Origin: ZLKRG08 sp046091905
Lineage (GTDB): Bacteria; Actinomycetota; Actinomycetes; Nanopelagicales; Nanopelagicaceae
Length of the DNA stretch: 8,969 nt
Assembly: GCA_046091905.1 (NCBI GenBank)
Contig: JBJTCN010000083.1
Coordinates: 1-8,969, forward strand
Direction of reading: 5' to 3'
The notes below the pieces were generated by a model. That model saw nothing but the letters and a program-made list of their open reading frames with translations. It ran no database searches and had not been told where the DNA came from. Shown piece after piece: positions 6,423-8,969 of the stretch. Numbering within the stretch: position 1 is the stretch's first letter; every line of letters starts with the position of its first letter. A program made the position numbers and the translations under genes.

Positions 6423-7604
6423 TTATATTCCGAATTCTTTACGTATCTTCTCGGTATCTTCGCCAACATGTGGTGCGCCTTTAGAGTGTTTAACCGTCCG
6501 TCCATCTATGCGCATCGGTGAACGCGTAGTTGGAATAGTGATCTGCGAACCATCTTTGCCTTGGCGCTCTGTCTTTTGCACCATATCTATAGCGTTAAAT
6601 CCTTCGTGGGCCACTAGCTCCGGCAGAGTTAATACTGGTGCGCACCAAATGTCAGCGGCATCCAAAATCGCTAGCCAATGATCTGTTTCTTCGGTGGCTA
6701 TCTGGCTGCTTAACGCCATCATGATCGCTTCTTGATCGCTCCACCACGACTTGGGATCTTCATATTTGTCCAAATCGACGCCTAAGAGTTTTCCAAGAGC
6801 GGGAATTGGCGTCATAGCTACCGCTAAATAGCCGTTTTTTGTGGGATAAAGGCCGTATGGAGCAGGAAGAAATGCATGCGCCGAATTACCGGCGCCGCGA
6901 TTGACGACGATATTTGGATCGAAAAGGTTTGCCGAGATTAACTCAAACTGGAGATCAAGCATTGATTCGAGCAGGCTTGATTCAACTCTTCCACCTTTAC
7001 CGGTGCGCTCTCGTCGCAAAAGTAGGGCCATCACTCCAGATGCTAAATGCGTTGAAGTAAATATATCTGCAACCGCAAGACCAACGGGGATTGGTGGATC
7101 ACCAGCCCGACCATTTAGCCACGGCAGACCTGAGATGCTTTGCGCTAACAAATCTTGACCGGGACGATCCTTAAATGGCCCTTCAGCGCCGTATCCGGTT
7201 GCACTTCCGTAAATAATTCTTGGATTAACTTTCTTTACATCTTCATAACCAAGCCCTAAACGTTCAATTACACCAGGACGAAAATTTTGAATTATCACAT
7301 CCGCTTTTTTAACGAGCTCCCAAGCTTGAGCCAGTCCTTCAGAATTCTTTAAATCTGCGGCGAAACTCTCTTTATTTCGATTCATGATATGAAATGAAAG
7401 GGTGTCCCCATCAGTTTCTAACCCTGCAAAAGCCAGAGTACGACCGATATCTCCGGTACCTGGACGTTCAATCTTTATGACTCGCGCTCCCATATCGGCA
7501 AGGCGCATCGCCGCAACAGGGCCCGCTAGAAATTGTGAGAAATCTAGGACCAATATCCCATTTAATGGAAGGTCAGATTTATCCAACGGCGGTTTAGTCG
7601 ACAT
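6423..7604 (-). CDS. class III (CaiB/BaiF, formyl-CoA transferase family) CoA-transferase
   Basis: Transfers CoA between carboxylic acids through an aspartyl-CoA intermediate (family knowledge). The ATG at 7604 overlaps the mutarotase end by 11 nt and gives 393 residues, normal for the family. An in-frame ATG 26 codons upstream lies inside the mutarotase gene and adds unrelated sequence. Signatures: LPLNGILVLDFSQFLAGPVA (12-31), ADMGARVIKIERPGTGD (36-52), NRNKES (75-80), the FRPGVIERLGLGY segment (108-120), YGSATGYGAEGP (132-143), and RPGQDLLAQSISGL with nucleophile D151, followed by GRVESSLLESML. All expected catalytic features are present. It is followed 11 nt later by the MaoC gene; CaiB-MaoC pairs are typical of routes that activate an acid to its CoA ester and then hydrate or dehydrate it (itaconate and mesaconate pathways, for example). 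The acid used here is unknown, and no such step belongs to known 6-deoxyhexose oxidation. Confidence 0.88.
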   Translation of the reverse strand: MSTKPPLDKSDLPLNGILVLDFSQFLAGPVAAMRLADMGARVIKIERPGTGDIGRTLAFAGLETDGDTLSFHIMNRNKESFAADLKNSEGLAQAWELVKKADVIIQNFRPGVIERLGLGYEDVKKVNPRIIYGSATGYGAEGPFKDRPGQDLLAQSISGLPWLNGRAGDPPIPVGLAVADIFTSTHLASGVMALLLRRERTGKGGRVESSLLESMLDLQFELISANLFDPNIVVNRGAGNSAHAFLPAPYGLYPTKNGYLAVAMTPIPALGKLLGVDLDKYEDPKSWWSDQEAIMMALSSQIATEETDHWLAILDAADIWCAPVLTLPELVAHEGFNAIDMVQKTERQGKDGSQITIPTTRSPMRIDGRTVKHSKGAPHVGEDTEKIRKEFGI

Positions 7605-7917
7605 GAAAGACTTCTGGAATGCTTGCCCACCATTCGCCATCGGCACGATTGGCGACAGGTGTCTGTAGTGGTTTACAAACATCCCACCACTTTTGAGTCA
7701 TAGGGTCAGCCGCCATCTTGGCCATATCACCATCAAAGTCGCTTCCGATATATTCAAAATAAGCAAATAAAAGTTCTCCGTAGCGATATATGGAGTAGTT
7801 GCGAATATTGCATTCGTAAATCTTGGCCAAAACGTCGGGCCAAACATCGGCATGCAAACGCTCGTATTCAGCGCGATTTTCCGGCTTTAATCCGATTACT
7901 GAGGCATATCGTGTCAT
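7594..7917 (-). CDS. L-rhamnose/L-fucose mutarotase (RhaM family, PF05336)
   Basis: A 107-residue protein of the ferredoxin-like-fold mutarotase family, which interconverts the alpha and beta anomers of 6-deoxy-L-sugars in the cytoplasm. The ATG at 7917 has AAGGAG 5 nt upstream, overlapping the lactonase stop. Recognised family blocks: ERLHADVWPDV with the catalytic His at H22 (the same number as in E. coli RhaM), NIRNYSIYRYGELLFAYFEY (37-56), DMAKMAADPMTQKWWDVC and GEWWASIPEVFH at the C-terminus. Length and conserved Tyr/Trp positions are normal. The family includes both L-rhamnose and L-fucose mutarotases, and sequence alone does not tell which. It sits between the lactonase and the CoA-transferase. 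It is the strongest single sign that the operon acts on a free 6-deoxyhexose. Confidence 0.9.
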   Translation of the reverse strand: MTRYASVIGLKPENRAEYERLHADVWPDVLAKIYECNIRNYSIYRYGELLFAYFEYIGSDFDGDMAKMAADPMTQKWWDVCKPLQTPVANRADGEWWASIPEVFHVD

Positions 7918-7926
7918 GGCTTCTCC

Positions 7927-8790
7927 TTATCCCAACTTGTAGAAAGCTTTAGCGGTTTTATAGCGCATCCAGGCTTGTTCTTCTTCTGTGAAATGAGAGA
8001 TGACTTCAACTTGTGCCTTCCAAATTTCGGCGTAGTTATTACCCAAAACTATTACTGGCCAGTCTCCACCCATCATTACTCGTTCTGCGCCATAAGTCTT
8101 GACCATGAAATCAACGTAGGGTTGCCAATCTGAAACTGTCCAGTTGGCCAAGTCAGATGCGGTATTTAATCCCGAAAGTTTTGCGTAAACATTCGGGAAA
8201 GCTGCAATCTCGGCCATAGATGATGCCCAAGGCTCCATCTCTTTGGCGGCAATTGGTGGCTTTGCAAAGTGATCAACCACAATTTTCAAATTAGGCAATT
8301 TTTTCGCCAAAGTGACAATGTTTTTTGTATGCTCTGGCTTTATTGAAACGTAATCAAAACTCAAGCCCGCTTTTTCAACCAGCGCCAAAGTTTCTAGAAC
8401 AATTGGACGAGTTATCCAGGAATCATCTGACTCATACTTCGGATTTGAGTAGTCATGGGTTAGATTGCGCACACCTTTGAAATAAGGATTCTTCTTGAAA
8501 GTCTCAATGGCCGCCCGAGCCTCGTTGGGACGATCAAATGGAACCCAGCCAACAACCCCTTGCACAAAATTTGAATTTGCAGCGACATCCAACATATAGA
8601 AAGTATCCTCATATGTATCCGCTGCTTGAACTAATACAGAACTAGTAACTCCAGATGCGGGAATTTCAGGAGCAAGCCTTTCGGGAGTGAAATCATCATA
8701 GAGTGGACCATATTCAGGTGCGATCCACGAATATGCGCGTTCGCTCATTACCCAGAGATGCTGATGGGTATCGATTAGTTCATTAGACAT
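7927..8790 (-). CDS. COG3618 amidohydrolase-superfamily lactonase, probable L-fuconolactonase/L-rhamnonolactonase
   Basis: A 287-residue TIM-barrel hydrolase expected to open an aldonolactone to the free sugar acid. The ATG at 8790 has a strong AAGGAG (8802-8797) 6 nt upstream and lies 15 nt from the preceding stop. Family landmarks: IDTHQHLW (6-13) with H9 and H11 on strand 1, FKGVRNLTHD near 105-113 (the usual VRH is VRN here), IVVDHFAKP with H174, KLSGL (205-209) and MGGDWPV with active-site D243 (240-246). COG3618 includes a characterised L-fucono-1,5-lactonase, L-rhamnonolactonases and 2-pyrone-4,6-dicarboxylate lactonase. The adjacent mutarotase and dehydrogenases favour the sugar-lactone role. 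All key residues appear to be present. The exact lactone is inferred. Confidence 0.87.
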   Translation of the reverse strand: MSNELIDTHQHLWVMSERAYSWIAPEYGPLYDDFTPERLAPEIPASGVTSSVLVQAADTYEDTFYMLDVAANSNFVQGVVGWVPFDRPNEARAAIETFKKNPYFKGVRNLTHDYSNPKYESDDSWITRPIVLETLALVEKAGLSFDYVSIKPEHTKNIVTLAKKLPNLKIVVDHFAKPPIAAKEMEPWASSMAEIAAFPNVYAKLSGLNTASDLANWTVSDWQPYVDFMVKTYGAERVMMGGDWPVIVLGNNYAEIWKAQVEVISHFTEEEQAWMRYKTAKAFYKLG

Positions 8791-8805
8791 GGTTATCTCC
8801 TTTTC

Positions 8806-8969
8806 CTATAAAACGCCGTAGGCGTTCCAGACTTCTCTTACGCTTTTCCCTGCCAAAAGATCCTTTAATACGCTCTTTTCAGTGGCCGCTCGCGCGTTCG
8901 CCAATTCAGTTACCTTTTCTAAATGTTCGACTGGTACAACAACGATTCCATCGGCATCTGCGATTACTC
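8806..8969 (-). CDS. RraA-family protein (class II pyruvate aldolase/RraA-like), C-terminal 53 residues; 5' part outside window
   Basis: The right edge encodes, on the minus strand, a C-terminus ending at TAG 8808-8806. It begins VIADADGIVVVPVEH and ends with a helix pair and VREVWNAYGVL. The DGIVVVP strand and the W-x-x-YGVL tail are typical of RraA-like proteins. That fold includes RNase E inhibitor RraA and metal-dependent 4-hydroxy-4-methyl-2-oxoglutarate/4-carboxy-4-hydroxy-2-oxoadipate aldolases and oxaloacetate decarboxylases. The active-site Arg/Asp region lies outside the window, so the choice between aldolase and non-enzyme cannot be made. Its place at the head of a sugar-acid operon favours a pyruvate aldolase or decarboxylase (inference). 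It is 15 nt from the lactonase ATG, so co-transcribed. Confidence 0.7.
   Translation of the reverse strand, partial: VIADADGIVVVPVEHLEKVTELANARAATEKSVLKDLLAGKSVREVWNAYGVL

Noticed and set aside
7605..7682. N-terminal extension of the CoA-transferase from an upstream ATG
   Set aside because: The added 26 residues are out-of-frame mutarotase sequence; the family N-terminus begins just after the ATG at 7604.

Overview
The window looks like a chromosomal piece of a moderate- to low-GC actinobacterium, probably a freshwater planktonic lineage (Nanopelagicales/acI-like). This is inferred from three things: an FMN lactate dehydrogenase that closely resembles mycobacterial LldD2, an actinobacterial-type DinG N-terminus, and dense packing with TTG/GTG starts. 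No rRNA, CRISPR array, IS element or transposase is visible.

Left part (1-1885). The minus strand carries the start and most of a secreted protein with a zincin-like layout. Its HExxH-18-E metal site is altered at two of the three metal ligands, so it is probably a pseudoprotease; its C-terminus lies outside the window. Next comes the 5' two-thirds of a CAT-anticodon tRNA. At the T-loop it runs directly into the N-terminal ~155 codons of a dinG helicase gene on the other strand. Both genes are cut at one point of apparent microhomology, so this is a deletion/rearrangement scar or an assembly chimera.

Central and right part (1886-8969). Two convergent gene groups look like one catabolic locus for a 6-deoxy-L-hexose (L-fucose or L-rhamnose) by the non-phosphorylated oxidative route. 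On the plus strand, lldD and a fumarylacetoacetase-fold (FAH) hydrolase overlap by 4 nt. On the minus strand, read right to left, are: the C-terminus of an RraA-like protein, a COG3618 sugar lactonase, a RhaM-type mutarotase, a class III CoA-transferase, a MaoC-type hydratase with an in-frame amber codon, a Gfo/Idh/MocA dehydrogenase and an SDR dehydrogenase. Gaps in this run are 17 nt or less, or genes overlap, so it is almost certainly one operon whose promoter lies beyond 8969.

Proposed flow (inference): the mutarotase supplies the right anomer; the Gfo/Idh enzyme or the SDR oxidises it to the lactone; the lactonase opens it; an acid dehydratase not in the window makes the 2-keto-3-deoxy acid; the SDR oxidises C4; the FAH enzyme cleaves the 2,4-diketo acid to pyruvate and L-lactate; and LldD turns L-lactate into pyruvate. 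The CoA-transferase, the MaoC protein and the RraA-like protein have no place in this textbook route. They are the main hint of an undescribed branch.
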